Assembly (NCBI GenBank): GCA_025201765.1 | Contig: MU623603.1 | Span: 1-28,769, forward strand | Direction: 5' to 3' | DNA: 28,769 nt | DNA from: Daldinia sp. FL1419 | Lineage: Eukaryota > Ascomycota > Sordariomycetes > Xylariales > Hypoxylaceae | In this document: one piece after another, positions 1-11,699 of the stretch | Position numbering within the stretch: position 1 is the first letter of the stretch | Layout: each line of letters opens with the position of its first letter | Translations under genes and position numbers: made by a program | Notes under the pieces: generated by a model | Databases searched by the model: none | What the model saw: only the letters and a program-made list of their open reading frames with translations | Told to the model about the DNA's origin: nothing

Positions 1-850
1 TTCAAATTTAAATATTTATTAATAAAAATAAAATCTTAATTTTTTTTAATAATTAATATATAAATTATTTTAGTATTAAATATAATATTTTAAAATATAT
101 TTTTTATATACCTATTTAAAATAAAAATAGAATCTTGTTTTAAATTATTAAATAAAAAGAGGTTATTAATATAATATTAAAAAATTTAATTAAATAAATA
201 AATTATAATTATTAATAATTTATCATTATTATTTAAATTAATTTATAAATTGGTTTCTTTATTTTTTAATTAATTAATTTTTGAATCTATATTTATAAAT
301 CCTTCATAATTAACCAAGAATATTAAATAATTTCTTTTAAAGAACCTTTTCTGGCCTTCCAATCTTCTCTGACTTTCTTATATTTATATTCTAAATATAT
401 AATAAATTAATATCTTTCCTTCTTACATACCCAATAATAATATTTTTATATTTTTAAAAATTATTTAAAATTATATTTATTACTTTTATTATTATAATAA
501 TATTTATATTTAATATAAAACATATTATTTTTATAATTATTATTTTTTTAATTAAAATCTTTTTTTATTAAATTATAATTTTTAATAAATATTTAAAATT
601 CATTAATTAATCTTTTAATTATTATTATTAATTTAAAGAAATTAAATTAGAATTTAAATAATAATTAATAAGTATATTAAATTATTATTATAAATTATTA
701 TTTTCTTTTAAATTTTAAATTAAATGTTTTTTAATATAATAATAATTTATTAATAAGATTTTTAAAAATTTAAATATTATTCTTCTTTTAATTCTATTTT
801 TTTATTTTAATATTTAAAAAGAATTATAATAATTTAATTATAATAATATT
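1..850 (-). mobile_element. Fragment of a Gypsy-like element internal region
   Basis: This stretch has no usable reading frame. It runs colinear by eye with about 10440-11320, inside the full-length LTR retrotransposon at 7176-13336. The clearest blocks are 15-115 against 10450-10555 and 660-850 against 11105-11320; they differ mostly by RIP-type changes. It is therefore probably a second copy of that element's pol region, in the same (minus) orientation and cut by the left edge of the window. The right boundary is the TTTA-repeat tail of the SINE-like element that follows. Middle portions (200-600) align poorly, so the extent is approximate. Confidence 0.5.
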
Positions 851-1765
851 TTATTTATTTATTTATTTATTACTACCCCAATTTACTTAAAATATATTAT
901 AAATATCTGATCTATCTTTTAGTATTTGTTTTAAATAAGAATTATATTCTAGAAAAAACCTATTTGCTATTTATTCAAATAAATTATGTTATTATAATTT
1001 TGGTTTTATTTTATATTTTTATTGAAATTTATTTTTAATAAAAATAATTAAACTTTAATATAAAAAAATATTTTATATGTTATAGTGTTTGAATTTTGTA
1101 AAGTGATGTAATAGTAATTTAAATATGGGGCGATAATGAAATTTAAAATAGTTTTATTGTTTTTTTCTATAAATAATAAAAGTGTTATTGTATTGTAAAG
1201 AGGTTGTTTTAGAAAAAGGTTAGGATATTGAACAGGAGCTCTAATAGCTCCTGCAGGATATGCCCTATACTTCAACTAACCCATAGCAAGCCAGAGGCTG
1301 TATGAGCTAGAGGATATAAGGTGACTATATCCTGAGGAGGGGAATAGGTTGATCAGGTAGGAGATCTAATAGGGGTAACTATTTGCCAATGATAACGCGT
1401 ACAAGGTTGGATAAACAATATATTTAACAAAAGAGTAAACTTATAAATTATTGTAAAATTTATGAAGAAAATGTAATGATCCTTGCGAGCTTAATCTGAT
1501 CAGATAAGAAAACAACTCCTGAAGGCCTATTTATGTCCATATGAGCCTGTAGGAACCTGAGAAGGGTGGGCTCCATGGAGGCTAATAGGGTCTTTGCAGG
1601 GTAGGACCTATTACATAATCACACTACCCTGGTTCAATATATGTGGTTTATATAGGGTATAAATATATATAAATAATTTTATATTTTTATAAAAGATTAT
1701 TATTTATTTTTATTTTTATAATTCTTTTTTTAATATTACAATATTATATTTGTTTTTTAAAATGG
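850..1765 (-). mobile_element. SINE-like retroposon Z, copy 1, split by a solo LTR
   Basis: Read on the minus strand this matches the two other Z copies at 17531-18042 and 21639-22155. The 5' end is near 1765 (a match to the ATTTTGAACCATTTT-type start). The 3' end is an ATAA/TAAA tandem tail, seen here as TTTA repeats at 850-872. The copy is interrupted by the LTR at 1229-1636 plus one ATAT: the sequence left of 1229 joins the sequence right of 1640 exactly as in the uninterrupted copies. No coding potential is seen. A short tandem-repeat tail and no terminal inverted repeats indicate target-primed retrotransposition. The minus-strand open frame at 1048-1275 crosses the LTR boundary and is not a gene. 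Confidence 0.75.
1229..1636 (-). mobile_element. Solo LTR of the element I/II family, little degraded
   Basis: This 408-bp unit starts TGAACAGGAGC and ends GGTTCA, so it has TG...CA ends with short inverted termini TGAAC/GTTCA. It is flanked by ATAT at 1225-1228 and 1637-1640. Comparison with the empty site in other Z copies (GGATATATGC) shows that ATAT is a true 4-bp target duplication. In LTR orientation (minus strand) there is a conserved hairpin just before the 3' end (stem 1234-1240 with 1246-1252). The region corresponding to the TATA box in other copies, TATAAATAGG, reads CATAAATAGG here. Most CpG/CpA-containing sequence survives, so this insertion is younger or less RIP-affected than its surroundings. 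Its middle is more A-rich than in the copy at 23228-23633, a different subfamily. Confidence 0.85.
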
Positions 1766-1995
1766 TTTAAAATAATGTTACTGATTTATAATTTTTTTTG
1801 GTTAATTTTAATCTTTTTTATATATTTTATTTATATTTTATGATATTATAGTATAATATTATTATACTTACTATGTTTACAATTTGATGTTGTTTTGAAA
1901 AACCTATTTTATTTTTATATATATATTATATTAAATAAAAAAGAATTTATATATTTATAAATATTTTATTATTTTTTTAATTTTATTTTATTATT

Positions 1996-2175
1996 TGTGG
2001 GAATGTTGGTCATGTGACCATGGTGGTACAGACCCACTTTAATCTTGTATTTAGTTCCACGTATTTTGGTCTCCGACCAAAATACGTTCTTTCTTAGAAC
2101 AACCACTTTTTACTGAATTGATCTGAATACCCTCACTTTTACTATTGTATACAATGGTACCTTATCCATCCAACA
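1996..2175. mobile_element. 180-bp solo LTR (family C), copy 1
   Basis: It starts TGTGGGAATGTTGGTCATG and ends CCATCCAACA, flanked by TTATT at 1991-1995 and 2176-2180. The uninterrupted sequence is present in reverse complement near 17295-17305 and has a single TTATT, so this is a 5-bp target duplication. TG...CA ends and this length suit a short solo LTR of a Copia- or Gypsy-type element; no internal region is present here. It contains a perfect 12-bp inverted repeat (CGTATTTTGGTC, 2060-2071, with 2075-2086) around a 3-nt loop, and a smaller GGTCA/TGACC palindrome near 2008-2019. A second copy lies at 26285-26465. Confidence 0.85.
2060..2086. repeat. Perfect 12-bp hairpin inside the 180-bp LTR
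   Basis: Arms 2060-2071 and 2075-2086 are exact reverse complements separated by TCC. It is among the few GC-containing segments here without RIP change. In the copy at 26285-26465 the arms carry C-to-T and G-to-A changes and no longer pair fully. Its role is unknown; LTR palindromes can be transcription-factor sites or RNA structures, but nothing here decides. Confidence 0.85.
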
Positions 2176-2276
2176 TTATTAATTTTTTTTAAATATTTTA
2201 ATTTTTTTGTTGAAAATTATTATAATGTTTTGAATTTAATGTAATATTTTAATATTATATTATATTAGAATTATCT

Positions 2277-2690
2277 ATGTCTTTCTTATCTATATCTTTC
2301 TTATTTCATTAATTGCGCCATAATCCTGATTGATCAATTAGCTTCTAGAGAAATCCCCTACAATTTCAGATATTTTCAGTTGTTGTACAATAATTTCCAA
2401 TTAGAAATATATATAACCTATCTCAAAAAATCATAAATTTAGTTATTTTTTAAATAATACTAATTATTAATTTTTTTACGTAAGTTTTAAATTGATATAA
2501 TAAATCAAAATAGTTTAAGATTTTTTTTATACCCCATACGCACGTCTGTGGCTTCCCGTAGTGTATAGTTTTTTTAATTAAATAAGAATTTACATTAATA
2601 AAATCCCCCTGCAAATCGTTCAACCAAAGTATTAAATAAGAATTTTAATTAAATAGAAATTCTAATAACTACCTAGATATAAGGTAATTA
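2277..2690. repeat. Composite repeat, unit B, copy 1
   Basis: About 410 bp, matching 22263-22690 along its whole length. Landmarks shared by both are the left end TCTATGT-TTTCTTAT, the motif TTGCGC near 2315, the GC-richer TACGCACGTCTGTGGCTT near 2537-2554, and TAAAATCCC near 2600. The left end is the same in both copies but sits next to different parts of family H, so it is a real element end. At 2277-2310 a 17-bp piece is duplicated (TCTATGTCTTTCTTATC, then TATATCTTTCTTATTTC), like a short tandem tail. Both copies run directly into LTR-derived array sequence, so B and the array form one larger repeat. No protein frame is seen. Confidence 0.7.
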
Positions 2691-5540
2691 TATATTAAAA
2701 AAAATATTTAAATGATTAGATATAAAATTAATTAATATATATGATTATTAGTACTTAAGAGGTAAAAAAAACAATATATTTAATAAGAAAAAGAATTTAT
2801 AAACTATTATAAAAGCTATAAAAAAAGTAATAATTTTAAAGAACTTAATCTAATCAAATAAGAATCAACTTTTACAAACTTATATATTAAACAGGAACTT
2901 TAATAACTCCTGCAAGATATACCCTGCCCTATATTTTAACTAACCTATCATAAATTATATCCTGAAAAAGGTAATAGAATAATCAAATAAAATAATTAAT
3001 AAAAATAACTATTGGCAATCGTACCCCACTCTTAAAAAAATTATATTTAATAAAAAATAAAAAAAATATATATTAATATATAAAACTATATAAAAGCAAT
3101 CCTAAAAGAACTATAATGAACTTAAACTAATCAAACATAAAAAACAACTTTTAAAGACCTATTTATAAATACTTAAAAGCCTATAGAAACCTTAAAATAA
3201 TTTATTCAATAAAGGCTAATAAAATTTTGCAAATTAATTTTAAATATATAATTATATTACCCCAATTCACTATAATAAAGAATTTAATTTAATTAAATAA
3301 AAATTAATTTTTAAAGGCCTATATATTAAATAAAAACTCTAATTCAAGATTAATACTAACTCTAATAACTCTTACAGGATATATTCTATATTTAAACTAC
3401 CTTATAATAAATTATATCTTGGAGAAGGTATTAAAATGATTAAATAAACAATTAATAAAAATAAATACTTACAATAATAACTAACATTTAAAAATTAAAA
3501 TAAACAATATATTCAACCAAAAAAAAAAATTATAAATTATTATAAAAAATTATAAAAAAAATTAATAATTCTAAAAAATTTAACCTAATAAAATAAAAAT
3601 TAATTTTGAAGGTTTATATATTAAACAAAAACGCTAATTTAAGGTTAATACTATTAAACAATAATTTTAATAATTTTTATAGGATAACTGATTATATCTT
3701 CAAGAAAATATTCAAATAATTAAATAAAAGGCTAATTAACAAAAATAATTGCTGGCACTCAAGAAATAAAATAAACAATATATTCAACAAAAAAAAGAAA
3801 TCCTAAATTATAATAAGAAATAATATAAAAGGTAATATTTAAAAAACTTAACCTAATTAGGTAACAATTAATTCTTAGGGGTATATTTAACATCAAAAAA
3901 ACTAGTAAAAACCCTAAAAAAATTTGTTCTATAAAGGCTAATAGGATTTATAAGGTAATTTCAATTACATAATTATATTATCCCAATTCCCTATAATAGA
4001 AAATTTAATTTAATTAAATAAAAATTAATTTTTAAAGGCTTATATATTAAATAAAAACTTTAATAATTAAATATATGGCAATTATATCTTGAAGAAAGTA
4101 ATAAATTAATTAAATAAAAAATTAATAAAAATAATTACTTATAATTATAACTAATGTTCAAAATTAAAAAGATGATATATTTAATTGGAGATAAGGTTAT
4201 AAATTATTATAAGAAGCTATAAAAAAAACTAAATATATTGATAATTAAGAATTTAACCTGATTAGGTAAGAATTAGTTTTTGGGGGCTTATATATTAAAT
4301 AGGAGTTATAATTAAACAGGAGTTGTAATTAAATAAAAGTTTTAATTGTTTTTGTAGGATATGCCTTACATTTTAACCACCCCATAAAAATTATATTTTA
4401 AAAAAGGTATTAAAATAATTGAATAAAAGATTAATAGTAATAATTATTGGTAATAGTAATTAGCATTAAAGAAATAAAATAAATAATATTTATATTAAAT
4501 AAAAAAAAAAATTATAAATTATTGTAAAAAGCTATATGAAAGGTGTTGTTTAAAGAGATTAACTTAATTAAATAAGAATTAATAATTGAAGGCTTATATA
4601 TTAAATATAAACTTTAATAACTTCTAAAAAATATGCCATATACTTTAACTACCCCATAACAAATTATATCCTAACAATAATAAATATTAAAATAATTAAA
4701 TAAAAGATTAATAGGGGTAATTAATAATAATAATAATTAATGTTTAAAAAAATATACTTAATTAAAGATAAGAAGGTCATATATTATTGTAAGAAGTTAT
4801 ATAAAAGGTGATTTTTAAAAAACTTAATTTAATTAAATAAAAAAACAACTTTTAAAAATTTATATATTAAACATAAACTTTAATTTAAGGTTAATATTAT
4901 TATACAAAAATTTTAATAATTAAATATAAGATAATTATATCCTAAAGAAGATATTTAAATAATTATATAAAAGACTAAATAATAAAAATAATTATTGGTG
5001 TTTAAAAAATAAAATAAATAATATATTTAATTGGAAATAAGATTATAAACTATTATAAAAAATTATAAAAAAAACTAAATAAATTAATATTTAAGAATTT
5101 GATTTAATTAGATATGAATTAGTTCTTAAAGGTTTATATATTGAATATGAATTTTAATTAAATATAAAAGGCCAGAAATTATATGAGTAAGAGGATGTAA
5201 GGTGACTATATCTTGAAGAGGAGAATAGAATAATTAAATAAAATAAATTATTATATATAATTATTTATAAATGATAATAATTTATAGGAGGTTATATTTA
5301 AGAGAGGATTAAAATTATATATTATTATATAAAGTTTTATAAAGAAATTAATTATATAGAACCTGAAGATCTTATGTTGATCAGATAAGAAAAACAATTT
5401 TTGAAAGCCTATTTATATCCAAAAGAGCTGTGGAGACTTAGGAGGTTTAACTTTAAAGAAATTAATAATATCTTTATAAGATAATATTTATTATATAAAT
5501 ATATTATTTTAATTTATTATAATTTAGGTAAATTGGAATA
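2691..5540 (-). repeat. Array of degenerate LTR-derived units
   Basis: Repeated units derive from the same LTR as 1229-1636. Each begins with a RIP-altered ATAT-TAAACAGGAG-type start. Unit starts are near 2887, 3325, 3621, 4047, 4294, 4601, 4867 and 5141, giving spacings of about 250-310 bp, or about 430 bp where a unit is complete. Most units lack the last third of the LTR: they stop at the segment (GGCCTAT...) that is the TATA-box region in LTR orientation, and the next unit starts there. Near-complete units end around 3265 and 4000, and the final one near 5510. Inside some units a 20-bp motif (AATTAAACAGGAGTTxTAAT) is repeated two or three times (4285-4345). Serial nested insertion or tandem amplification could both give this pattern. 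No gene is present. Confidence 0.75.
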
Positions 5541-5685
5541 ATAAATATAATAATAATTATATTATTTTGGTTTAATAATTTTTTTTAATTTATAAATTAT
5601 ATTTATTATTAAATATTTAATTAATAATTATAGAATAAGAGTGATTGGTCTTGAAAGTAAAGCTAGTTACAAAGCGACCAACCCC
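5541..5685. other. AT-rich spacer with a short GC-richer patch
   Basis: No gene or identified repeat. 5640-5690 is GC-richer and holds a short inverted repeat (TTGGTC near 5645, GACCAA near 5679). I cannot assign it to a family; it may be the 5' continuation of the H copy that follows. Confidence 0.4.
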
Positions 5686-6240
5686 AAAAAACTAGTAATC
5701 CTAATGTAGTTACATATTATAAAAACAATTTATTTATTAAAAATGGAAAATTGTATAAAAAATGTAATTATGCCTTTTCAATGTAATTCTAAGAATTAAT
5801 TATTAAGGTTTTATTATAATTTTTTTAAAGTTTTTAAATTTTTAAAAAATTTATTAAAAGATTATTAATAATATTTAATAGTTGTTTTTATTATATTTAA
5901 TTTATTATTTATTAGGTTTATAATTTTTATATATTTTAATAATTTTAAGAAAATTATTTATTTTAATATTATTAATATTGTAATTATTTTGTAATATAAT
6001 TTTATTTTATATTTATTTTATTAATATTTGTTAATTATAATATAAGATTTATAAGAGAATTAATTTTAAAAAGAAATGTATATATATTATTTTATTTTTA
6101 ATAATTTATATTATTTTTATATATTATTATTATAATAATCTTTTATTTAATTAATATTAAATGTTTCATTATTTTTTAATAATAATTTATTATAAATTTT
6201 TAATAATTTCTTAATTTATTTAAATTTAAATTTTAATAAG
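5686..6240 (+). mobile_element. Retroposon family H, copy with 3' end
   Basis: It aligns with the reverse complement of 20994-21640. The first part (5686-5800) also matches the reverse complement of 17117-17215, with nearly every difference being C-to-T or G-to-A. The 3' portion (6165-6240) corresponds to the tRNA-like end and A-rich tail preserved at 20994-21110 but is fully RIP-degraded here. No coding frame is visible. There are no terminal inverted or direct repeats; the A-rich 3' end suggests a SINE or a truncated LINE. Confidence 0.65.
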
Positions 6241-7175
6241 TATAATTTTCTTTTTAAGAATATATTTGTTTTTATTTAAGATTCTTTAATATATATAATT
6301 AAAAAAAATAAAGAAAAAGATAAAGAAGTGGATGTAGAAGAAGGCAATTCTAATGAATATGGTTTGGAGTAGGTGTGGAGTAATTCCAGATAAATATAGT
6401 TCTTTTAAAGGACCTTATTAATATATTATTATTTATATTTTTTTATTTAATTATAAATTCTTTTTATTTAATTTAAAGTTTTTAAAAACATTTATATTAA
6501 ATAAATTATAATATTAATTTACATATAAATAATTAAATTTATTTAAAAAATTAATAGATTATTAATAGGGCTTTATTAAAATTAAATAATGTTTTTTTAT
6601 AATTTATATTAATTAAAAAAGTTTTTAAAGTTAAATTCTATTTAAAATGAACCTGTATTGAAGTGTATTTAGGATATTTAAAAATTATATATTATATTAT
6701 TTTTCTTTTACTATATCTATATTTAAGAATATTTATTTTAAAAACCTTTTTATTAAATAAAAAAATTTTTAATCTTATTTTTTCAATATATATTTATAAT
6801 AATACTAATGTTTTATATTTTTGCAAATTAAAATATTAATTATTAATTTTTATATTAAAAGATAATGATCAAATTGTTGGTATAATGGTATCTTTTTTAT
6901 GCTATTCCCATCTTTCTATCCAATAATTTAAAAGGACTTTTTTAAAATATTGGCATCCTTTCTATTTAACGTTTTAATTAACCCTAATCTTTATAATATA
7001 TATATTCAATATTTAAGTAATAGTGGGAAAACCCCATTGTTCTTTAGGCCTTTAAAATTCTATTCATTTTTAAATTTTCCATTCTACTTCTTAAATCTTA
7101 AAATTAAAACTTCTATTATTTATATGAAATTTAATTATTATTATTATTATATTTAAATAAAAATATATTAGAGGA
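6241..7175 (-). pseudogene. C-terminal part of a Tad1-like LINE ORF2 (RIP-degraded)
   Basis: Minus-strand frame, continuing the ORF at 13337-14560 across the LTR-retrotransposon insertion. Just left of the insertion the frame gives LGYPLIYFYL, the counterpart of the conserved PP-x-D-x-YL segment of Tad1-clade LINEs. Further on (6735-6850) it gives a segment resembling the Q-x-RT-x-KIGL-x-x-FL motif. At 6664-6730 it gives KYRYSKRKII-YIIFKYPKY, which is what RIP (Cys TGT/TGC to Tyr) makes of the C-terminal C-x-C...H...C zinc knuckle. Several TAA/TAG/TGA stops interrupt the frame. Sequence from 6241 to about 6640 is probably C-terminal tail and 3' UTR; its end is uncertain. The plus-strand open frame at 6950-7156 is a shadow. 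Confidence 0.75.
7171..7175. repeat. Left target-site duplication GAGGA
   Basis: GAGGA lies immediately left of the LTR start (TGTTGATAGG) and is repeated at 13337-13341 after the other LTR. Confidence 0.9.
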
Positions 7176-7379
7176 TGTTGATAGGTACGTACGTAAAATA
7201 AAAGCAAGATAACAATAAAGCAAATAACAATAGGGGTAAGATTAATATATTGTAATTATTTAAAGAAAAAAATTATCTAAAAGAAATAAGTAGGAAACCT
7301 ATCCTTATATAATAATAAATATATAAGTATTTCTTAAGGGTTGTATATTAGATTGAGGATATAAGTTATATAACCACCA
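7176..7379 (-). repeat. LTR of the full-length element (3' LTR in element orientation)
   Basis: 204 bp, starting TGTTGATAGGTACG and ending TATATAACCACCA. It pairs with 13133-13336 at the same length, with differences almost only C/T and G/A. A third copy is at 20489-20704. Confidence 0.9.
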
Positions 7380-9609
7380 TTTATTCTATTTTTTTTACAA
7401 TTATATTATAAATTTAATATTTAATTTTTACTTTATTTATCCTTTTAATTGTAAATTAATTTAGTTATTTTTCATTAATATTTATATGGCTTTATTTAAA
7501 GATACCTTTATTATAATATCCGTAAGATTATATATATCATAAATCCATTAAATATTATTAATCTCCCAATTTTTATATAATTATTATAGGACCATCAAAT
7601 TAATTATTAATTTTTTTTTATTAATATTGTTTATTTAAATAAAATATTAATATAAGAAAAATAAATTAATATATAAGATTAATGGAGCCTTGGGTAATGA
7701 GAGGTGTTTTAAGATGGTATTAATTATATAATGAATAATATATTTAATATTAAAATCTTAGATTATTTTATAAATTTTATTAATAAATATATTCTAAGTG
7801 ATATATTTATATTTAATAGATAATTAATAAATAATATTATTAATAATTTGAATTTCATTATTCTAGTTAATTAATTCTTTATTACCTAATATAATAATAT
7901 AATTAATTTATAAATTTAAATCCTTATTATTCATAAATGAATTATTAATAAAAATATATAAGTGTAAATTTTAAAAATTTAAATTAATATAATTAAATTT
8001 TTATATTTAATTATTTATTTGTTATTTAATTTAGGTGTTAAGAGTTTTTATTTCTTTAGGGCCTAATTCCAAATATTAGGCTACTATTAAATAATTAAAA
8101 GCTATTTTAAGTTGATAAATGGAAGAAATATATATTCTTTATACCTACTACTTAATAAATTTCTTAATTATATCTAATAATTTTATATTTAATTATTTAA
8201 GTTTCTTAATTTATCCCTTTTATATAATAATTATATCATAATCTTCTTTATAGATAATAAAACACAAATTATTAAAATCTTTAATTTTAATATTTAATAT
8301 CTTCTAAGGACGTACCTTAATCCCAACTTTAACAAATACCTTATCTTCTACTACCAAAAATTCTATAATACTAATATTTAAAATATTATTTATTTAAAGA
8401 CTTATAATTTTGAATAAAATTATATCTATTATTAATAAATATAAATTAAATGTTAATAACTTTATATTAAATTCTTATTAATAATAATATAAATAAATTT
8501 CAAATTAATATATCCCTAATTCAATTAAATTATATAATAGTTTAATAACATATAATAACATCCTTTTAAAATATTTACTTTTTAATTCTATTAATAATTA
8601 TATAAATATTATCTATTATATAAATATTTTAAATTAGGTATATGCCATAATAATATCCTTTATTATAATTTTTATATTTTAATATTAAAAAATTAGAATT
8701 AAGGTTAGAATGAAATATTAACTTGCCTTTTAAATAGTAGGGGCATATATTATAATAAACTCTTTATTAGGGTTATTATAACCTTAAATAATAAGCCTTA
8801 ATTTTTTATAAGGTATTAATATATTTTTTCCTTTTATTTTATAAATCATTTATAATTTAAAAATTATTATTTTTTGGTGAATTAATATATTATATATTTT
8901 AAATTATAAAATTCTTTTATTAAATAATATATTAAATTTTTTTATATTTAATACTTTATATAATTTTTTTATAATAATAATTTTTCCTATTATATATAAT
9001 TGAAACATTAAAATTAAATTATTTTATTCTTTATTATTAAAATATAAAATATTAATATATAAAAAATTATTAATAAATATAAGGTTTTTTTTTGGGATTA
9101 TTTCATAATTATTTGGATTAAATATAAATTTGGGTAGTTGTATTTAAAATTCCTTAATAAACACTAGATTATCCTTAGGTTAAATATAAAATTTAATGTA
9201 AAAGCTTTAGAATATAAATGTTCTTCCAAATATATTAAATACTATAATAACATCTTTATTAATAATTATAATAATTTTATAAGGGCCTTTTTATTTACCT
9301 TTTTCTCAATAAATAAAAATTTTATTATTAATAAGTAAAAATATAGGTAGTATCTTTATAATATTAAGGCTATTATAAATATTAAACGTATTTTAAATAA
9401 AATATTATAATTTAATTTTTTTAATTTTAATTATAGTTTTTTGCATTACTAAAATATAATAAATTTAAGTAAATATAAGTAATAAATTTATATTAATTTA
9501 AGGGTAAGTTCCAAAAATAAATAATGTAAAAATTAATTTATTAGGATTAACTATATTATTAATTACCTTTATAATCATTTATAATTATAATACCTTTGAG
9601 TTAGAATTT

Positions 9610-9790
9610 TGGAGTTTGTTTGTAATTATTTCATAAACTTGGCAGATTGGATTATAATACCCTTTTACTTTACTAATAAATCAATATATTTTAATTGGTA
9701 CCTAATAATATATGATTCCAATAATATATACTTCATTTCAGAACTCTAGGTTATTAAAATTTATTCTTATGTTGTAGGAAATAATATTTA
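9610..9790 (-). pseudogene. RNase H-like segment of gag-pol
   Basis: The minus-strand translation contains HKN, then RVLK, then a run reading YWNHILLGTN-NILIY followed by SKRVL-SNLP. It matches the spacing of the Ty3/Gypsy RNase H C-terminus (DHKNL ... RVL-x-RRQARW-x-x-x-L-x-x-x-x-F-x-I-x-YRPG-x-x-x-x-x-DALSR) if RIP stops and Arg or Gly losses are allowed. Upstream on the same strand (9960-10110) a weak PLL-x-L-x-x-x segment could be the RT/RNase H linker. This supports Gypsy order (RT-RNase H-integrase), but it is pattern recognition in damaged sequence. Confidence 0.45.
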
Positions 9791-11699
9791 AAAGGTTAAG
9801 ATAAATATTAATTTAATATTTTTTTAATATTTTTTACATTTTTTTGGCCATAATACCTTTTATAAATTATATTATTTAGAAATTAATAGCAATATTAATT
9901 ATATATAAAATTAATTATTTTTTTAAATATATAATATTAATAATTACTTTATAATTAAAATTTATATTAGGATCCTTAAAAATAAATTTGAATTTTTATA
10001 GATCTTTACCTTTAATTTAACAATAATAATAAAATTTATTAATTTTTTTAAAATTATTAATATTAATATTATAATTAATTTTATTTAAGAAATTATAAAG
10101 TTTCTTAATTGTAAAATGCCCAAAATGGATATATAGGTATTATAACTTTATTTTTATAAAATAAATAATATTATTCAAATAAAACCATAAATATCCCTAC
10201 TTTTATTTAATATTAATTATTATATTATTCTTATATATTAATTAATTAATAATATTATTAAAATATATTCTTAAATAATTTATATCTTTAATTAAAAAAA
10301 AAATAATATATTTAACTTTATAATATAAAAATCTATATTACTAAATAGGATATTAATTATAATTATATTTAATAATTTAATAAAAAATTTATCTTTAAAT
10401 CTAATATTAATTTCTTTAATATGGATATAATCTATTTTAAATTTCTAATTAAGGTATTTATTAATAAAAATAAAATATTATCCCTTACTTACTATTAAGA
10501 TATAAGTAATTTTAATATTTAATATAATATTTTAAAATATAATTTTTATATATTAATTTAGGATAAAGATGGTATTAATCTTTTTAATTATTGAAGGGAT
10601 AAAAGCTGTAATGTAGTAATAAAATGCCTGGTTAGATAGGTATATTATTATTATAAATTGTGCATCCTCATCATTTTTCAATTTTAAGATTGTATTATAA
10701 ATATTATTATCCTTTTATTTTAAACTTTGATTTTTAAGCCTTTTGTAATTTGTTAAAAAGGTTATATAGTTTTTTTTAGATATGTCATATTTGATTTTTT
10801 AATTTTTTTTGGTTTTTTTGCGGTTAGTTTCTGGGTGTTTAATAGATTAACAGCCTTTTTTTTTATATATCCAACATTTATGCTTTTAAGTCTTCTCAAG
10901 TTGCTTGGAGGTATATTTTCTATCTTTATTATTTTTATAGTATTTTTTATTAATATAATTATTATAAATTTCTTTATTATTATCTTTATTAATATTATTA
11001 ATCATAAATTGTTATGATATTTTTATGGTTTTATAATTTTAGAGGGATGTTTAGAATTTGTTGGTTAGGGCTACAATTGTCCTTAATAATTCAAAAAATA
11101 TGTTCTAGAATTGTAATATCCTTTAATATACCTTATAAATTATTATAATAAGTTATGATTTTCTTTTATAATTAAAATTAAATATTTTTTAATATAATTA
11201 TAATTTATTAAATAAAATTTATAATATTTCTATATTTATTTTCCCTTAATTTTATTTTTTTATTTTAATATTAAAAAAAGTAATATTTATTTAATTTTAA
11301 TAATATTGGTTTTTATTTTTTATAATATTAAAATAATATTATAAAATAAAATATATATTAATAAAGTATTAATATTGAAGAATATTATATAAGAAGTAGA
11401 GGGATGTTTTTTTTATTAATATTGATGAGAATATAGTATGGAATTGTAATAGGCATATATTTGTTGTAAAATATATTTTTAAAAAAAATTTAAATTTATT
11501 TTTGAAAATATTATATGATTTTTTAATATAATTATTATTGGTGTTTTAGGTTTTTTTAAAATGTTTTATAATAATAGATAAGTATATTTTATTAGGAATA
11601 TATTCTGAGGAAATTATAAAATAAATTAATGTTTATTAGTTATTAATAAATATAAAGAATTAATTTTAAGGGATTCTTTTTTATATAAATAATGATATT

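Larger units (their letters stand above)
1766..2276 (+). mobile_element. Fragment of retroposon family H, split by a 180-bp LTR
   Basis: Read as the reverse complement it matches 17220-17530, including the block with TTTATATATATATATTA near 1910-1935. It is broken at 1996-2175 by a solo LTR and resumes at 2181. The sequence across the break matches the uninterrupted copy at 17280-17310. It ends where the repeat called B starts (TCTATGTC at 2274-2281). No reading frame remains. Orientation is assigned from better-preserved H copies at 5686-6240 and 20994-22262. Confidence 0.65.

Noticed and set aside
1048..1275. Minus-strand open frame of 75 codons
   Set aside because: It spans the border between the Z element and the solo LTR at 1229; composition is that of a repeat and it matches no protein pattern.
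1229..1636. MITE or Helitron identity for the 406-bp family
   Set aside because: Terminal inverted repeats are only five bases, ends are TG...CA, duplications are 4 bp, and two copies act as direct LTRs around internal regions; the hairpin near one end lacks the CTRR terminus of Helitrons.
2691..5540. CRISPR-like array
   Set aside because: Units are 250-430 bp, degenerate and LTR-derived, with no short direct repeats and unique spacers.
6950..7156. Plus-strand open frame of 68 codons
   Set aside because: It lies opposite the degraded LINE ORF2 frame, which carries recognisable motifs on the minus strand.
10835..11017. Plus-strand hydrophobic open frame (Phe/Ile-rich), membrane-protein-like
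   Set aside because: The hydrophobicity comes from TTT/ATT/ATA codons in AT-rich DNA; it lies inside a RIP-destroyed retrotransposon on the strand opposite pol.
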